Assembly (NCBI GenBank): GCA_020053105.1
Contig: JAGVNU010000062.1
Location: 1-63,266 of the forward strand
Reading direction: 5' to 3'
From: Thermodesulfovibrionia bacterium
Lineage (GTDB): Bacteria > Nitrospirota > Thermodesulfovibrionia > UBA6902
Length of the DNA: 63,266 bases
This document shows, piece after piece, positions 10,253-18,426 of this stretch. The notes under the pieces were generated by a model. It saw only the letters and a program-made list of their open reading frames with translations. It was not told where the DNA came from and did not search any database. The first letter of the stretch is position 1. Each line of letters starts with the position of its first letter. The translations under genes and the position numbers were made by a program.

Positions 10253-10844
10253 AATCCCAGTACTTGCCCTGAAAAAAGTCCATACCTTTTATAACACAAA
10301 GAGCGGGAGAATATACCTTCAGGGCAGTATTGCTTTCCTCAAGTTCTTCTGCCCGGAGCCGCAGTTTTTTCTCTGCATGCTGAAGCTGCTCAAAGGCGGA
10401 TTCCAGTTCAGACGTGCGCTCTCTGACCATTGCTTCCAGCCCTTCCTTATGCTCCTTTAACCTTTGCTCAGTCTCATGTTTGTAAAAGGCGATTTCAACT
10501 ATCACCCGCAGCTCCCGGTCATCAAAGGGCTTGTTTATATATCCGAAGGGCTCTGTATCTTTTATCCTCTTAAGCATCTTTTCATCTGAGTGAGCGGTGA
10601 GATATACAATCGGAACGTTTAAAAGGGCGCGTATCTGTCCCGCTGCCTCAATCCCGTCCAGTTTTCCGGCCAGAACAATATCCATTATAACCAGGTCGGG
10701 ACTGTCCTCCCCCGCCTTTGCAAGGGCCTCCTCACCCGAATATACCGTTGATGTAACATCGTATCCCATCTGCTCCAGGCTGTTTTTTATCCGCATGGCT
10801 GTTATGCCTTCATCTTCAACAACCATGATGCGTTTCTTTGACAT
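10173..10844 (-). CDS. Response regulator, probably C-terminally truncated
   Basis: 223 residues from the start at 10844 (MSKKRIMVVEDEG), preferred over the upstream ATG at 10886 because it matches the paralogue at 6245-7477 and has a purine-rich site upstream. Receiver domain 1-120 with Asp55 (LVIMDIVL), YLTAHS and NKPF; coiled coil ~125-175 ending ESNTALKV (10314-10331). In relatives, NTALKV is often followed by more helix and a LuxR-type HTH. Here the reading frame instead continues into about 48 unrelated residues overlapping the Cys-rich gene. No output domain remains, so it is probably a broken transcription factor or a stand-alone receiver. Confidence 0.75.
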   Translation of the reverse strand: MSKKRIMVVEDEGITAMRIKNSLEQMGYDVTSTVYSGEEALAKAGEDSPDLVIMDIVLAGKLDGIEAAGQIRALLNVPIVYLTAHSDEKMLKRIKDTEPFGYINKPFDDRELRVIVEIAFYKHETEQRLKEHKEGLEAMVRERTSELESAFEQLQHAEKKLRLRAEELEESNTALKVYSPALCVIKGMDFFQGKYWDYESETGYKHLKSGQSVQKQFFLSDRR

Positions 10845-10889
10845 GATCCCCCGGTCCTTGTTATGAAAAATATTATCAGCAGACAAGCA

Positions 10890-11429
10890 TCAGGCTTCTT
10901 TAAATTTTAAATCAGTCTTTATCTCCCCGGTGGAGCCGAGACTGATTAACTTTGTATAGTGCACTGAATAGAGATGATTTACCTTTTCAGGACTGCCGTG
11001 TGCAGCCACGACATTAGCTATGTATACTGTATGGTCCCCGGTCTCGACCTGTTTCACGATTTTGCATTCATATGCAACGGTAGAGCCTTCAATCATGGGA
11101 GGTTTTACATTCTTCGAATGTACAGGCCTGAATTTTGTTTCCTGGAACTTGTCCATGTCCCTCCCGCTTTTTGTGCCGCATGTCCAGGCGTCCTGTTCCT
11201 GTCCTTCCGAAGGGAAGCAAAGCACAAACTCCTTATGGTGTTCGAGGCATTCATGGGAGTATTTTTCATGCCCTACCGATATAGCTATCATCAATGGGTC
11301 CCATGACGTAAACATCCACCAAGAGAGGCCTATTATATTCGGCCTTTCCCTGTTATCCTGAGTTACCACCAGTACGTATGGAAACGGGGAGGCGAGTTCC
11401 AGCGCCTCGTTCCTGTCGAGTTCTTTCAT
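10890..11429 (-). CDS. Flavoredoxin / flavin reductase-like FMN protein
   Basis: 179-residue flavin-reductase-like split-barrel protein (flavoredoxin group) that binds FMN and moves electrons or reduces flavin. The N-terminal SPFPYVLVVTQDNRERPNI and LSWWMFTSWDPLMIAISVG are the family's FMN-binding strands, followed by HEKYSHECLEHHKEFVLCFP and a late HLYSVHYTKLISLG. Length is normal. It lies 45 bp upstream of the truncated regulator on the same strand and within 3 kb of two other flavin-type proteins. The electron partner is not shown. Confidence 0.85.
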   Translation of the reverse strand: MKELDRNEALELASPFPYVLVVTQDNRERPNIIGLSWWMFTSWDPLMIAISVGHEKYSHECLEHHKEFVLCFPSEGQEQDAWTCGTKSGRDMDKFQETKFRPVHSKNVKPPMIEGSTVAYECKIVKQVETGDHTVYIANVVAAHGSPEKVNHLYSVHYTKLISLGSTGEIKTDLKFKEA

Positions 11430-11520
11430 GAGTTACCTCCAGGCGTAATATGGCCGTGAAAACACTGCCCCGAACTACTGTTTGCGGCATGAATTAATAT
11501 TACCAGATAAGCCCCGGATT

Positions 11521-12426
11521 TTAAACATGAGCAGAGAGAAAATCCTCTGTCTCCCTTAATGTTGGAATCCCGGCCCTTCCGCCCAATTGCCTGCATTTAA
11601 GCGCTGCAAAGGCCGATGCAAAGCGCACAACGTCTTTAATGTCCCATTTTTTTAACAGGCCGAATATATATCCTCCGTGAAAGACGTCACCTGCGCCTGT
11701 AGTGTCTACGACTTTAACCCTGAAAGCAGGGGTGCGGAAAACTTCATCACCGGCAATCGTGATGCTTCCCCTGTCACCGAGCGTTATGGTTGAAGCCCTG
11801 GCGCCAAAGGAACACATATGCCTGACTGCCGCCTCTGCATCGAATGTCCCGCTGTTGCCGAAAAGCTCTCTGCCGAACTCTTCCGAGGCAACGACATAAT
11901 CACACAGGCCTGCAAGCTCGATCATCCCTTCCCGCATACTTCCGGCATCCAGCATAACAGGTATGTTTTGTTCGCGGGCTTTCCTTACGGCATGAAAAGA
12001 GGCCGCAGTCATGAGTCCGTCAATAAGGAGGAAGTCTGTATTATCGAGAAAGTCGCCCGGCACTTCCTCCGGTTTCAGAGGCGCCGCGGAAGGTCTTTTC
12101 CAGAAGATGGTCCTCCTGCCGCTGCCTTTTTCAACCGCGATAAATGCGACCTGTGAACAGGATTGCGGTCTCACTATCAACCCTTTGATATCGACATCTT
12201 CTGCTTTGAGTGAATCCGCGATTTTCTTGCCGGCCTCATCATCGCCTGTGATCCCGTAGAAGCTGCAATCTATTCCCAGCCTTGAAAGACCAACGAGCGC
12301 TGTTGCCACAGGCCCGCCCCCGGCGGTTGTCCAGTCGATAACCTCTTTTTTGGTATCAGGTTTCGGAAAGGAATCTATTATGAAGAGATTATCAAGGGAA
12401 CACTGGCCAAGGCCTGCAACTTTCAT
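11521..12426 (-). CDS. PfkB-family carbohydrate kinase
   Basis: 301-residue ribokinase/PfkB-type sugar kinase. N-terminal signature GGGPVATALVGLSRLG (residues 37-52) and C-terminal signature DTTGAGDVFHGGY (near 237-249) with catalytic Asp are both intact; ITLGDRGS marks the ATP site. Substrate cannot be read from sequence: ribokinase, fructokinase and nucleoside kinases share these motifs. Its ATG overlaps the stop of the upstream Tat-flavodoxin gene (ATGA at 12423-12426), so they are coupled. Confidence 0.88.
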   Translation of the reverse strand: MKVAGLGQCSLDNLFIIDSFPKPDTKKEVIDWTTAGGGPVATALVGLSRLGIDCSFYGITGDDEAGKKIADSLKAEDVDIKGLIVRPQSCSQVAFIAVEKGSGRRTIFWKRPSAAPLKPEEVPGDFLDNTDFLLIDGLMTAASFHAVRKAREQNIPVMLDAGSMREGMIELAGLCDYVVASEEFGRELFGNSGTFDAEAAVRHMCSFGARASTITLGDRGSITIAGDEVFRTPAFRVKVVDTTGAGDVFHGGYIFGLLKKWDIKDVVRFASAFAALKCRQLGGRAGIPTLRETEDFLSAHV

Positions 12427-13097
12427 CCGGCACTTCCTCCCTGTATTACATGGGTGCGTTCGTTTGAGAATTTTGAAAGCAGACGCGCAGCGTCTTTTCC
12501 AAAACGCGCGGCCTTGTCCGGGTCTGTTTTGTCCCAGCTCGTCAGTTTGCTTTTCAGAAATGTGCGGTAGAATTTTATGAGGGCCTCGCGGTCCTCGTCC
12601 GTAAGCTTCTCCACGATTATCCTCCCGCCGAAATAGTCGCTCAAGAGCGGCATCTTTTTGAACGGCGCATGAAATTGATCGAAATAACTGTTGATCCTTT
12701 TCTTCCCGCTCTCAGTGCCTCCGTCGGTCCCGCACACAATGAAGGAGGCCATTACCTTTCCGTCCAGCATGTCGGCCTGCGATGTGAGGAAATCCAGCAG
12801 TCTGTTATGGACACCGCCTATCCAGACCCCGGAGCCTATTATGAACGAATCGTAATCTTTGGCAGTGCCGGTATAAGATATATCTTCGATGTTGAGCAGA
12901 TCGACTTCTCTATTGATGCCGTTTCGTATCCAGTTCGCCGTGTCTCTTGTCGCGCCGTATTTCGTGGCGTAGATAAGCGCTGTATTCCCCGCCCTGTCTC
13001 CTGTCAGTTTTGAAATACTGCATCCGAAGTTCAATGCCGCCAGCGACAGGGCGGCTTTTAAAAGGAACCCTCTTCTGCTAATCAGATCAGATGACAT
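12423..13097 (-). CDS. Tat-exported flavodoxin-domain protein (HemG-like)
   Basis: 224 residues. The N-terminus SRRGFLLKAALSLAAL is a textbook twin-arginine signal, ending near a Cys (LNFGC) that could be lipidated though the lipobox is imperfect. Then a flavodoxin_5/HemG-like domain: ALIYATKYGATRDTANWI (phosphate loop for FMN), DSFIIGSGVWIGGVHNRLLDFL and ASFIVCGTDGG. The cytoplasmic HemG relatives are menaquinone-dependent protoporphyrinogen oxidases. A pre-folded FMN protein sent out by Tat is unusual and suggests a periplasmic electron carrier. Second gene of a likely three-gene unit (PNPOx-like, this, PfkB kinase). Confidence 0.82.
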   Translation of the reverse strand: MSSDLISRRGFLLKAALSLAALNFGCSISKLTGDRAGNTALIYATKYGATRDTANWIRNGINREVDLLNIEDISYTGTAKDYDSFIIGSGVWIGGVHNRLLDFLTSQADMLDGKVMASFIVCGTDGGTESGKKRINSYFDQFHAPFKKMPLLSDYFGGRIIVEKLTDEDREALIKFYRTFLKSKLTSWDKTDPDKAARFGKDAARLLSKFSNERTHVIQGGSAG

Positions 13098-13106
13098 ATA
13101 ATCCCC

Positions 13107-13535
13107 CTATAAAAATAATTCTGTAAATGTTTTCGGCGCGAAATTCGTCTTCATGGTCCAGACTGTGGCTGTGCCTTTTTTCATCCGGTAGACGGCCAAA
13201 AAATCATATCCCCACTTCTCCGCCCACGGCTTCATGAATTCGCGTGCCCGCACTATCTCCTTCTTGAATTCAAGGTCTTCCACCCGTTCGACAGGGCCGC
13301 TGACCCGGACCTGGATGAGGTCTTCGAATTTGCCGTTATTAAAGCTCATCTCAACGTTCGGGTTTGAAGTGAGCTGCTTATGCAGGTCTTTATTTTTTCC
13401 CGTATGGAACACGATACCGTTTTCGTCAGCCCTGTACATCAGCATTCCACGGACATGGGGTTTATTGCCCTCAACTGTAGCCAGGTGAAATAGTGGATTG
13501 GCATTGAGGAATGTAAGGATCTCACTCTTGTTCAT
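13107..13535 (-). CDS. Pyridoxamine 5'-phosphate oxidase-like FMN-binding protein
   Basis: 142-residue split-barrel protein of the PNPOx-like group (general stress / FMN or F420 binding). Seen: FLNANPLFHLATVEGNKPHVRGM, FHTGKNKDLHKQL, QVRVSGPVERVED. Start at 13535 is chosen over an upstream ATG at 13574 because GGAGG lies 10-11 nt before it. It is nine bp upstream of the Tat-flavodoxin gene, probably cotranscribed. Too short to be biosynthetic PdxH; substrate unknown. Confidence 0.8.
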   Translation of the reverse strand: MNKSEILTFLNANPLFHLATVEGNKPHVRGMLMYRADENGIVFHTGKNKDLHKQLTSNPNVEMSFNNGKFEDLIQVRVSGPVERVEDLEFKKEIVRAREFMKPWAEKWGYDFLAVYRMKKGTATVWTMKTNFAPKTFTELFL

Positions 13536-13664
13536 CTCTGTTTTCTCCTCCTTCTCAGTATATCTCTCCAACATGTTATTATTTCACGCTGTAAAAAACA
13601 ACTGTTTTGTTCGGGAGGAAAATATAGCCCCGGCGGTAAAGACTTACAGTGAAACCGGATGAAA

Positions 13665-14963
13665 CTACGAAACGTTATTTGAAAGGACGTTTTCTTTTAT
13701 CAGGTCAGTTTCAGACATGATCCTGTTCCTGCCGGATTTCTTGGCAAGATACAGCGCATGGTCTGCCCTTTCAAACACGGCTTCAGGAGTATCATCTTTG
13801 TTAAAGGAGCTGATACCCACACTTATGGTCAATGGGATTGGCAGGCCTTTATAGGAGAAGACGGCTTTTGCGATATATGATCTTAGCCCTTCACCGGCGA
13901 TGATGGCGCCGGCGAGGTCCGTATGCGTGAGGATAACGGCAAATTCCTCGCCGCCGTAGCGGGTGATAATATCATTTTTCCTCAGGCGTTCCACGAGGAG
14001 TTCAGCAAGTTTCTTGAGAGCGAGGTCGCCGACGTTATGGCCGTGGGCATCATTTATTTTCTTGAAGAAATCAATATCGCAAATCATGAGGGACGCCGGC
14101 ACCCGATATCTTTGCAGGTTGGCCAGTGTTTCATTCATCCTGTCCTGGTAAGCCCTGCGGTTGTACAGACCCGTGAGGGCATCGTGATAGGCCTCGAATT
14201 CAGCTTCCTGGGACTTCTTCCTTATCTCATCTGCTTCGCGTTTAATGTCATGCATCCGCTTTCCCATTTCTTCAAGGGTCTTCTCTGTTTCCTGCAGGCG
14301 CAGCATGTCCTGTTCCCGCTTTTGTTCGAACCCCCTGCCGATGTTTTCTATCTTGCCGAGAAAAGCCGTTTTGAGAGCGTTAATATCATTGAATGTATTA
14401 CAATCGTCCCTCATCGTTTTCATGTACCGGAATAAATCATCCTCAAAGGTCCGGTCGGTTTTAATTTTATTCTGGTGGAATGATAATTCTTTTGAAAGCG
14501 GTTCCTCGATGGCCTCGAGATACTGCATGGTCTGTTTCATAAAGGCTTCAACCTCGCTGTTTCGGGCGGAAAGGGAATTAATATATTTCTTGATAATACT
14601 TATCGGCGAATCAAGCCATTCAGTGGAAGTATTGGGGCCGTTGATTTTGAAACCGTCCTTCAAATTACAGAAGTTGTCGGACATATGAGGAGGCACAAGC
14701 TCTGTAAATTTATCGAGGACAATGTTGGCGATGTCTTTTAAAGATTCGATCTCGCCGGCAGCCGGTTCACTGATGTCAGGTATGAGAGCGCTCTTTACAG
14801 CCTCTTTCCTGAACATCTTTTCAGCTATTTGCTTGCTGCTTATTTGATTATTGTTTTCGCGTGAGAGCTCCTTGAGGATGTCAAGCACTTCGTCAGCAAT
14901 GACATAAACCTTTTCCTCGAACCCCGCAAGGTCAATGTCTTTCAGATTGATCTCATTATTCAT
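13665..14963 (-). CDS. Diguanylate cyclase (GGDEF)
   Basis: 432-residue soluble protein. Residues 1-215 are an all-helical region of unknown fold, ~215-260 a coiled coil, and 262-420 a GGDEF domain (DALTGLYNRRAYQ, CDIDFFKKINDAHGHNVGD, RYGGEEF, ISVGIS). The catalytic motif GGEEF is intact, and RKND five residues ahead forms an RxxD inhibitory site, so it should make c-di-GMP with product feedback. No membrane segment. It sits alone with AGGGGAG upstream of the start. Confidence 0.92.
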   Translation of the reverse strand: MNNEINLKDIDLAGFEEKVYVIADEVLDILKELSRENNNQISSKQIAEKMFRKEAVKSALIPDISEPAAGEIESLKDIANIVLDKFTELVPPHMSDNFCNLKDGFKINGPNTSTEWLDSPISIIKKYINSLSARNSEVEAFMKQTMQYLEAIEEPLSKELSFHQNKIKTDRTFEDDLFRYMKTMRDDCNTFNDINALKTAFLGKIENIGRGFEQKREQDMLRLQETEKTLEEMGKRMHDIKREADEIRKKSQEAEFEAYHDALTGLYNRRAYQDRMNETLANLQRYRVPASLMICDIDFFKKINDAHGHNVGDLALKKLAELLVERLRKNDIITRYGGEEFAVILTHTDLAGAIIAGEGLRSYIAKAVFSYKGLPIPLTISVGISSFNKDDTPEAVFERADHALYLAKKSGRNRIMSETDLIKENVLSNNVS

Positions 14964-15017
14964 ATTAACTCCCCTCTCTGTTTGAACTTCCGGACGTGAC
15001 TTTATCCTTTAGGCATG

Positions 15018-15140
15018 TTATGTATCTACGGAATAAGGTCCAGATACCTTTAGCTGCAAATATGAGAAGCCCTGTGCCGTCCCGAGTTTTTCAAACTCAG
15101 AATTACCGAACGTATGATCAAGATGTGGTGGTCTTTTCAT
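15018..15140 (-). CDS. Possible 40-residue small protein
   Basis: Reads MKRPPHLDHTFGNSEFEKLG then 20 more residues to a TAA. The main support is a strong GGAGGATATC directly before the ATG and position 15 bp after the exporter gene on the same strand, which suggests translation from the same message. No hydrophobic segment, no Cys, no recognised family. It may be a chance frame. Confidence 0.3.
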   Translation of the reverse strand: MKRPPHLDHTFGNSEFEKLGTAQGFSYLQLKVSGPYSVDT

Positions 15141-15155
15141 GATATCCTCCTTCCC

Positions 15156-16037
15156 CTATTTGTCCTTCTGCCCCAGCATCACCAGCGCCACGCTGGTCAA
15201 TATTATGAGCATCGCTGTAATCCCGATCCATGTAATGCGCTCTCCAGCCACCAATGCGCCTAAAATGACCGCGATAACAGGATTAACGTAAGCATAGCTG
15301 GCAGCAAGCGCGGGCCGGACCTTGCCCAGCAGATAATTATAAGCGCTGAACCCGATCAATGACCCGAATACTGCAAGATACAGGACCGCACCGACGGATT
15401 CCCACGAGGGAGCGCGTCCTATGTTTTCACCTGCAAACAGGCTTATGATCAATAACAGCGCCCCGCCGCTGATCATCAATACAGCGCCTGACATCAGGCC
15501 TGCGGGAAGCGACAGCCGTTGACTCCATATAGAGCCGAACGACCATGATATGGCGGAAAGCAATAATATCGCCACTCCGAGGGGATTTGCCCTCAAGTTG
15601 TTTTCATAATTTAAAATTGCGATCCCGGCCAGGCCTACAGCCAGCCCTGTCATTTCAAGGCGCGTAGGCCGGCGTTTCCATATCGCCGCAAACAGGACAG
15701 TCCAGAGCGGCGTTGTAGCAATAATCAGTGATGTAAGCCCTGACTCTATCCATTGTTCCGCGACCGCTACCCCTCCGCCCCCTACAAACATTAATCCACC
15801 GATGAGAATGGAGTTAAACCACTGGACGCGGTCCGGCATGGCAGCGCCGCGCATTCTTAAAAACAAAAACAGTCCTGCGCCCACCGCAAGAAAACGTATA
15901 CCCATCATGAAAAAAGGGGGAAAGTCTTTCAGCGCAATGCGTATCGCCAGATATGTCGAACCCCATGAGATGTAGACGGCAAGGAGCGCGATTATCACCC
16001 TTGCTTTTCCGTCTCCTTGTATCGCTTCTTTAACCAT
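15156..16037 (-). CDS. EamA/DMT-superfamily transporter (YedA/RhaT-like)
   Basis: 293-residue inner-membrane permease with about ten hydrophobic helices in two EamA repeats. ISWGSTYLAIRIALKDFPPF (residues 24-43) is the diagnostic start of the first repeat and SLIGFSAYNYLLGKVRPALA begins the second. Relatives export amino acids, drugs or metabolites; the substrate cannot be told. The start at 16037 has GGAG 15-18 nt upstream in a purine-poor context, so the exact start is tentative. Confidence 0.88.
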   Translation of the reverse strand: MVKEAIQGDGKARVIIALLAVYISWGSTYLAIRIALKDFPPFFMMGIRFLAVGAGLFLFLRMRGAAMPDRVQWFNSILIGGLMFVGGGGVAVAEQWIESGLTSLIIATTPLWTVLFAAIWKRRPTRLEMTGLAVGLAGIAILNYENNLRANPLGVAILLLSAISWSFGSIWSQRLSLPAGLMSGAVLMISGGALLLIISLFAGENIGRAPSWESVGAVLYLAVFGSLIGFSAYNYLLGKVRPALAASYAYVNPVIAVILGALVAGERITWIGITAMLIILTSVALVMLGQKDK

Positions 16038-16076
16038 GCTGAATTCCTCAATTTATAACTTCTATCATTGTACATC

Positions 16077-16101
16077 AAGGGCGGGAAGACCCCGCCCCTA
16101 C
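16077..16101. repeat. GC-rich palindromic repeat, third copy
   Basis: GGGCGGG ... CCCGCCCCTAC palindrome of the same family as 3622-3707. It lies between the exporter and methyltransferase genes and overlaps the last codons of the latter. Confidence 0.65.
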
Positions 16102-16868
16102 TTCTCTGCAAACGCAAACAGTCTTCTGAAATTTAGCTCGATGCCGTTATCCGTTCTGCTGTTTTCAAAACGCATGGCCACAGCATATTTAAAATATTCC
16201 TGTTCCCTTGCCGGCAATGCCGACAGGTACGGCCTCAGCCCTGCAGACATCAACCATTTAAGGACTTCACCCGTGCTTTCAAAAACTGATTGATAACACT
16301 TATAGAAAACTCTGACGTTTCTGAACCCAGCCATGACCAGCATGTCCTCATATTCCTCTTTTGCCGGGAAATACCAGGGATACTTCCCGTCCGAATAAAA
16401 TCTCTCAAGCTTGCGCTCGGCCAGGGCGCTGTTTATATTTTCAAAGAACTCCGGGCAAAAATCTATTGCCGGAATCTGAAAGGCGATCCTTCCGAGTTGT
16501 TTGAGCGCTTTATGAACGAGCATCGTGGTTCCCTTCTGCTCCTTCACCCATTGAAGGGCAAGGTTGGAAAACACAAGGTCGAACCTGTCGGTGAAATCCA
16601 TGTCCTGTGCGGCGATGAGCATCAGTGCCATATTTTTCGCAGACGCGGACTTCTCCTTTGCCTTTTCAAGCATCTCCGGAGACGGATCAATACCGACAAC
16701 AAAGCCGCGGTCCGCTCGCCTTGCAAGCTCGACAGTAAACGTCCCTGTACCGCAGCCGATGTCGAGTATCGAGTCCGTATTCTTTATACCGGCCATTTCC
16801 ATAAGGTCGGTCCCGGCGTTTATGCGACCGCCTTGTGTTGAATCGTACAATCCTGCGTCCCATTTCAT
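16098..16868 (-). CDS. Class I SAM methyltransferase (Tam/BioC-like)
   Basis: 256 residues from the start at 16868 (MKWDAGLYDSTQGG). A longer reading from 16985 is rejected because GGGAGGTGCGCT sits right before 16868 and the extension crosses a terminator. Motif I is LDIGCGTGTFTVELARR with acidic GIDPSPEML after it, then DLVFSNLALQW (motif III region) and LGRIAFQIP. This matches trans-aconitate methyltransferase and malonyl-ACP methyltransferase (BioC) relatives. No biotin genes are near, so the substrate is open. Expression may depend on read-through of the leader terminator at 16882-16915. Confidence 0.82.
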   Translation of the reverse strand: MKWDAGLYDSTQGGRINAGTDLMEMAGIKNTDSILDIGCGTGTFTVELARRADRGFVVGIDPSPEMLEKAKEKSASAKNMALMLIAAQDMDFTDRFDLVFSNLALQWVKEQKGTTMLVHKALKQLGRIAFQIPAIDFCPEFFENINSALAERKLERFYSDGKYPWYFPAKEEYEDMLVMAGFRNVRVFYKCYQSVFESTGEVLKWLMSAGLRPYLSALPAREQEYFKYAVAMRFENSRTDNGIELNFRRLFAFAEK

Positions 16869-16881
16869 AGCGCACCTCCCA

Positions 16882-16915
16882 AAATAAAAAAAGCCACGGA
16901 TTTTATTCCGTAGCT
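16882..16915 (-). terminator. Terminator/attenuator in front of the methyltransferase
   Basis: Minus-strand hairpin with 9-bp arms (16907-16915 and 16892-16900, one G-U) and a 6-nt loop, followed by seven T. It lies between a good promoter (17040-17068) and the methyltransferase start at 16868, so transcripts from that promoter should stop here unless read-through occurs. Confidence 0.8.
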
Positions 16916-16945
16916 TCTGAAGTCTCCTTATTATCCGGTCAACGG

Positions 16946-17032
16946 TTAATAGAACGCCTCCTCCGCCACGGCGCATATGTGCCATGCGGCTTTAAGGGTC
17001 CTCTTGACTGTAATCGGATTTGTGTAAAACAT
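16946..17032 (-). CDS. Possible 28-codon leader ORF
   Basis: ATG at 17032 to TAA at 16946 reads MFYTNPITVKRTLKAAWHIC then eight more residues. The ATG is at or near the predicted transcription start, so translation would be leaderless; there is no ribosome site. Support is only its position between promoter and terminator. It may instead be part of a structured RNA: GCCGCATGGCAC and GCGCCGTGGC within it can pair. Confidence 0.2.
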   Translation of the reverse strand: MFYTNPITVKRTLKAAWHICAVAEEAFY

Positions 17033-17039
17033 GGTTTTA

Positions 17040-17068
17040 AGTATAGAGAAAGTTTTTTTTCGTGTCAA
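17040..17068 (-). promoter_or_regulatory. Strong sigma70-type promoter
   Basis: Minus-strand TTGACA (17063-17068), 17-bp spacer, TATACT (17040-17045). It drives the ~150-nt leader that ends at the terminator 16882-16915. Confidence 0.75.
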
Positions 17069-17142
17069 GAAAATTTATCACTTATCCAGCTTTCCTTGCC
17101 TCTGACATCCAGAGGAATTACAAAGAGTAGATGCTCTGTTAG

Positions 17143-17373
17143 TTATTTCAGTAAATTATTTAATTCCTCTATAGTAAGGCTTGCGTCTCGCAAAATACTC
17201 TTTAACGTTTTGGGATGAAGTATCTCGCCTGAATGATAAGGAACGGTTGTTCTTTTCCCCTCTTTGTTTTTATATATCTTGTGACTACCACTCTGCCGTG
17301 AAAAGAAAAATCCTGCCTTTTCTAATGCCTTGATTGTCTCATCCGCCGTTATCCTCGGCAACTTCTGGGTCAT
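17143..17373 (-). CDS. hicA: HicA-type mRNA interferase toxin
   Basis: 76-residue HicA (YcfA) toxin with a double-stranded-RNA-binding-like fold that cuts mRNA when freed from HicB. Seen: LPRITADETIKALEKAGF, then RQSGSHKIYKN with the catalytic His, and TVPYHSGEILHPKTLKSILRD. Length is typical. Its ATG overlaps the hicB stop by 4 bp (17370-17373), so the antitoxin is translated first. Looks intact. Confidence 0.92.
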   Translation of the reverse strand: MTQKLPRITADETIKALEKAGFFFSRQSGSHKIYKNKEGKRTTVPYHSGEILHPKTLKSILRDASLTIEELNNLLK

Positions 17374-17594
17374 ACAGCTACTTCCATAAGGGTCAGACTC
17401 ACAGATTCAGACTGTGGAATTTCTTCACCACTTTCAACTCTGTCTTCAACATGTAGTCGAATCGCGTCTTTTACATTATCCAAAACCTCTTCATAAGTAT
17501 CTCCTTGGGTGTAGCAGCCCTGGAGTTCGGGACAAAAAGCAAAATAGCCGTCACTATCTTTCTCTATTACCACTGAAAACTTGTACGTGATCAT
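17370..17594 (-). CDS. hicB: HicB-type antitoxin (short form)
   Basis: 74-residue HicB with the degenerate RNase-H-like fold: FSVVIEKDSDGYFAFCPELQGCYTQGDTYEEVLDNVKDAI. It lacks the C-terminal DNA-binding domain of longer HicB proteins, so autoregulation may need another factor. Excellent AGGAGG 6 nt upstream. First gene of the hicBA pair. Confidence 0.92.
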   Translation of the reverse strand: MITYKFSVVIEKDSDGYFAFCPELQGCYTQGDTYEEVLDNVKDAIRLHVEDRVESGEEIPQSESVSLTLMEVAV

Positions 17595-17706
17595 ATGTTT
17601 GACCTCCTGCTTTAATCAATGTTTGATAAATTATAACAGATGGGGGCTAAATTGGGCTAAGAAAGGCAGCATCTGCTTGGTTGTGCAATTCGAAGGGACT
17701 TGAGTA

Positions 17707-18396
17707 CTACGGGCTGACCCATTGCCGTCTCACAACCATTGTAAAGTCATAAGGGATACTATCGTGTCTGAGTGAAATATATGGAGAAAGGGTCCTTGCC
17801 GCAAAATTAAACATCTCTTCAGGAGACATATAGTGTAATTCGAAATCCTTTTTGGGTTCATGCAGGGAAAGGGCGTTAAAGGCGAGGGCCTTTCTGCAGT
17901 GCTTAAACAATTCTGTCAGCGTTTTTTTAACTGTCTCGTCAATTCCTTCAATTTTCAAATTAAACACACCGCAAAGGAAAATATAATCAAAGTCTTCATC
18001 GAGGACATCCCTGTCTATATCAAACACCCTGAAATCAGCTTCAGGATACTTCTGTCTGGCCAGGACAATAAGTTTCTCATTAACATCGAAGCCTGAGTAT
18101 TCAGCCTGAATACCCCTGTCTTTTAAGAACCTGTAAAAATCGCCTTTGCCGCAGCCGAAATCCAGGATTTTGTTATTATGAACATCTCCGGCGTCAAGCA
18201 TTGTCTGAAAGCGTAATATTTGTCCTTTTGAGGTCCACCCCACAGCTTCCGGCCTGTCGCCATGCAGGGATAGTCTTTTTTCAAAAAAGGAAATGACGTA
18301 TTCTTTTGAAATTTCATCCATGATAGGACGGCCCGGTGTTAAGTCCTGTTTTCGAAGCCCGGGACCGTAACCAAATATACCATATTTTTTTGACAT
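17707..18396 (-). CDS. Class I SAM-dependent methyltransferase
   Basis: 229 residues. SAM site [19 protein letters not shown] (residues ~77-95), acidic GFDVNEKLI after it, then [15 protein letters not shown]. The C-terminus [20 protein letters not shown] resembles small methyltransferases near cell-envelope or sugar genes. Substrate unknown. It diverges from argH, with only ~30 bp between starts. The ribosome site at 18396 is weak, so the first ~25 residues are uncertain. Confidence 0.75.
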   Translation of the reverse strand: MSKKYGIFGYGPGLRKQDLTPGRPIMDEISKEYVISFFEKRLSLHGDRPEAVGWTSKGQILRFQTMLDAGDVHNNKILDFGCGKGDFYRFLKDRGIQAEYSGFDVNEKLIVLARQKYPEADFRVFDIDRDVLDEDFDYIFLCGVFNLKIEGIDETVKKTLTELFKHCRKALAFNALSLHEPKKDFELHYMSPEEMFNFAARTLSPYISLRHDSIPYDFTMVVRRQWVSP

Positions 18397-18426
18397 TTGG
18401 TTTTACTTTCTTTTATCCTTACAATC

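Noticed and set aside
16869..16985. N-terminal extension of the methyltransferase to 16985
   Set aside because: It crosses an intrinsic terminator, and GGGAGGT with correct spacing marks 16868.
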